The notes beneath the pieces were generated by a model, which saw nothing but the letters and a program-made list of their open reading frames with translations, was not told the DNA's origin and searched no databases. Below are positions 5,216 through 6,667 of a stretch of DNA of 6,667 nucleotides, piece after piece. Made by a program: the position numbers and the translations under genes. Every line of letters starts with the position of its first letter. Positions within the stretch are counted from its first letter, which is position 1. The stretch lies in the NCBI GenBank assembly GCA_030696235.1, contig JAUYSN010000246.1, positions 1 to 6,667 of the forward strand, read 5' to 3'. The DNA comes from Sulfuricella sp. GTDB lineage: Bacteria > Pseudomonadota > Gammaproteobacteria > Burkholderiales > Sulfuricellaceae.

Positions 5216-6667
5216 ATGAAAGGCAACCCGCGGATAAAGTCTTTGCTTCAAGCCCGGCTGCATGATCCTTTCGCCTTCCTCGGCACGCACCAGGCCAACG
5301 GAAGCTGGACAGTCCGGGTATTTGCGCCCTTCTCCGAGAAACTCTGGCTACACATGGGAGATGGCTGGGAGGACATGCAAAAAACCGACCCGCATGGCCT
5401 GTTCGAGTGGCGCGGCAAGGAAGCGCCGTCCGCCCCGTGCCGTCTGCGCCACCTGCAAAACGGGGTGCTGAAAACCAGCCTCGACCCCTATTCCTTCCCC
5501 AGCACCATCAGCGATCACGACCTTTTCCTTTTTAGCGAAGGCCGGCTCTACCAGGGCTACCGCATGCTGGGCGCGCAACCGATGGAAAGCCTCGGCATCG
5601 CGGGCGTGCGCTTCGCGGTATGGGCGCCCAACGCGGAAAGAGTCAGCGTAGTCGGCGACTTCAATCAATGGGACGGCCGCGTCCACACTATGCGTAGCCT
5701 GGGCAGCGCGGGAGTGTGGGAAATTTTCATCCCCGGGCTTCCTCCCGGCAGCCTGTACAAATTCGAAATCCGTAACCGCCACAGCGGCCAAGTGCTGGTC
5801 AAGGCCGATCCCTATGCCAGAGAATTCGAACTGCGCCCCAATACCGCCGCCCGCATCACTGCGCCTGCAGGCCATGCCTGGCAGGACGGCGCCTGGCTGG
5901 AGAAGCGCAAGAACCTCGACTGGCTGCACGCGCCGTTCAACATCTACGAAATCCATGCCGGCTCGTGGCGGCGTCACCCCGACGGGCGCTTCTATACCTG
6001 GCGCGAACTGGCCGAAAGCCTGGTCCCCTACATCAAGGAAATGGGTTACACCCACATCGAGCTGCTGCCGATTTCCGAGCATCCGCTGGACGAATCCTGG
6101 GGCTATCAAACCACCGGCTACTTCGCCCCGACCTCGCGCCACGGCACGCCGGACGAACTGCGCGCCTTCGTCGACGCCTGCCACCAGGCGGATATCGGCG
6201 TCATCCTCGACTGGGTACCGGCGCACTTCCCGCAGGATGCCTGGGCGCTCGCCCGCTACGACGGCACCGCCCTGTACGAGCACGAAGACCCGCGACTGGG
6301 CCTGCATATCGACTGGGGCACCCACATCTTCAATTTCGGTCGCCACGAGGTAAAAGGCTTTTTGTTGTCCAGCGCCCATTACTGGCTGGAGGAATTTCAC
6401 CTCGACGGCCTGCGCGTGGACGCGGTCGCTTCCATGCTCTACCTCGACTACTCGCGCAAGGCCGGCGAATGGCTGCCGAACAAGTACGGCGGACGGGAAA
6501 ATCTCGAAGCCATCGAATTCCTGCGCCAGCTCAACATCATGGTGCACGACGAGTTTCCCGGCGCACTCACCTTCGCCGAGGAATCCACCTCCTGGCCGAT
6601 GGTGTCGCGCCCGGTCTACCTTGGGGGCCTGGGCTTTTCGATGAAGTGGAACATGGGCTGGATGAAC
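5216..6667 (+). CDS. glgB: 1,4-alpha-glucan (glycogen) branching enzyme, 3' end missing
   Basis: The frame is open from ATG at 5216 to the window edge, 484 residues of a protein that is usually about 730 long. GlgB cuts an alpha-1,4 chain and rejoins it through an alpha-1,6 bond, making glycogen branches in the cytoplasm. The architecture is that of the long E. coli type: an N1 domain (HDPFAFLG at 16-23), a CBM48 N2 domain (about 120-225, with [20 protein letters not shown] at 133-152), then the GH13 barrel from about 240. Visible GH13 motifs are [11 protein letters not shown] (244-254), LDWVPAHFP (331-339), [12 protein letters not shown] (396-407; nucleophile D402, E. coli Asp405) and TFAEEST (452-458; acid/base E455, E. 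coli Glu458). The third catalytic Asp and the C-terminal beta domain lie beyond the window. An in-frame TGA at 5207-5209 rules out an earlier start; the ribosome-binding site is weak. The gene is divergent from glgC. Confidence 0.97.
   Translation, partial: MKGNPRIKSLLQARLHDPFAFLGTHQANGSWTVRVFAPFSEKLWLHMGDGWEDMQKTDPHGLFEWRGKEAPSAPCRLRHLQNGVLKTSLDPYSFPSTISDHDLFLFSEGRLYQGYRMLGAQPMESLGIAGVRFAVWAPNAERVSVVGDFNQWDGRVHTMRSLGSAGVWEIFIPGLPPGSLYKFEIRNRHSGQVLVKADPYAREFELRPNTAARITAPAGHAWQDGAWLEKRKNLDWLHAPFNIYEIHAGSWRRHPDGRFYTWRELAESLVPYIKEMGYTHIELLPISEHPLDESWGYQTTGYFAPTSRHGTPDELRAFVDACHQADIGVILDWVPAHFPQDAWALARYDGTALYEHEDPRLGLHIDWGTHIFNFGRHEVKGFLLSSAHYWLEEFHLDGLRVDAVASMLYLDYSRKAGEWLPNKYGGRENLEAIEFLRQLNIMVHDEFPGALTFAEESTSWPMVSRPVYLGGLGFSMKWNMGWMN

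Noticed and set aside
5348..6547. 399-codon minus-strand ORF opposite glgB
   Set aside because: It is antisense to an unmistakable branching enzyme and has no recognisable domain of its own.

Overview
The window (about 6.7 kb, G+C-rich) is a glycogen / alpha-glucan metabolism locus. The proteins and the intergenic repeat types suggest a proteobacterium. A betaproteobacterium, perhaps of the Nitrosomonadales/Gallionellales kind, is my best guess, but that rests on remembered similarity and not on any search. No RNA gene, CRISPR array, transposase or phage gene was seen.

Layout, left to right. Positions 1-1765 (minus strand, 3' end cut by the window edge) hold a GH57 enzyme of the Thermococcus litoralis 4-alpha-glucanotransferase type. 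Positions 1766-1939 are a spacer almost filled by a 141-bp MITE-like palindromic element with a second REP-like hairpin nested inside it. Positions 1940-3706 (minus) hold a second, different GH57 enzyme of the alpha-amylase/amylopullulanase type. Positions 3707-3778 are a 72-bp spacer made largely of degenerate heptanucleotide repeats in opposing orientations. Positions 3779-5053 (minus) hold glgC, ADP-glucose pyrophosphorylase, with a TTG start and a strong Shine-Dalgarno sequence. Positions 5054-5215 are a divergent promoter region with two perfect TATAAT boxes facing away from each other. Positions 5216-6667 (plus, 3' end cut) hold glgB, the glycogen branching enzyme.

How the genes fit together. 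GlgC makes ADP-glucose, the glucosyl donor for glycogen synthase (GlgA, not in this window). GlgB adds the alpha-1,6 branches. The two GH57 enzymes, probably co-transcribed with glgC, would hydrolyse and rearrange alpha-1,4-glucan chains. Synthesis and remodelling genes are therefore paired across one divergent control region. The core enzymes are well-known families with intact catalytic residues. The less ordinary parts are two unlike GH57 enzymes serving a glycogen operon, different repeat families filling both intra-operon spacers, substitutions in the 4-alpha-glucanotransferase active-site motif and in the GlgC activator site, and the compact divergent promoter. I see no clearly undescribed system.
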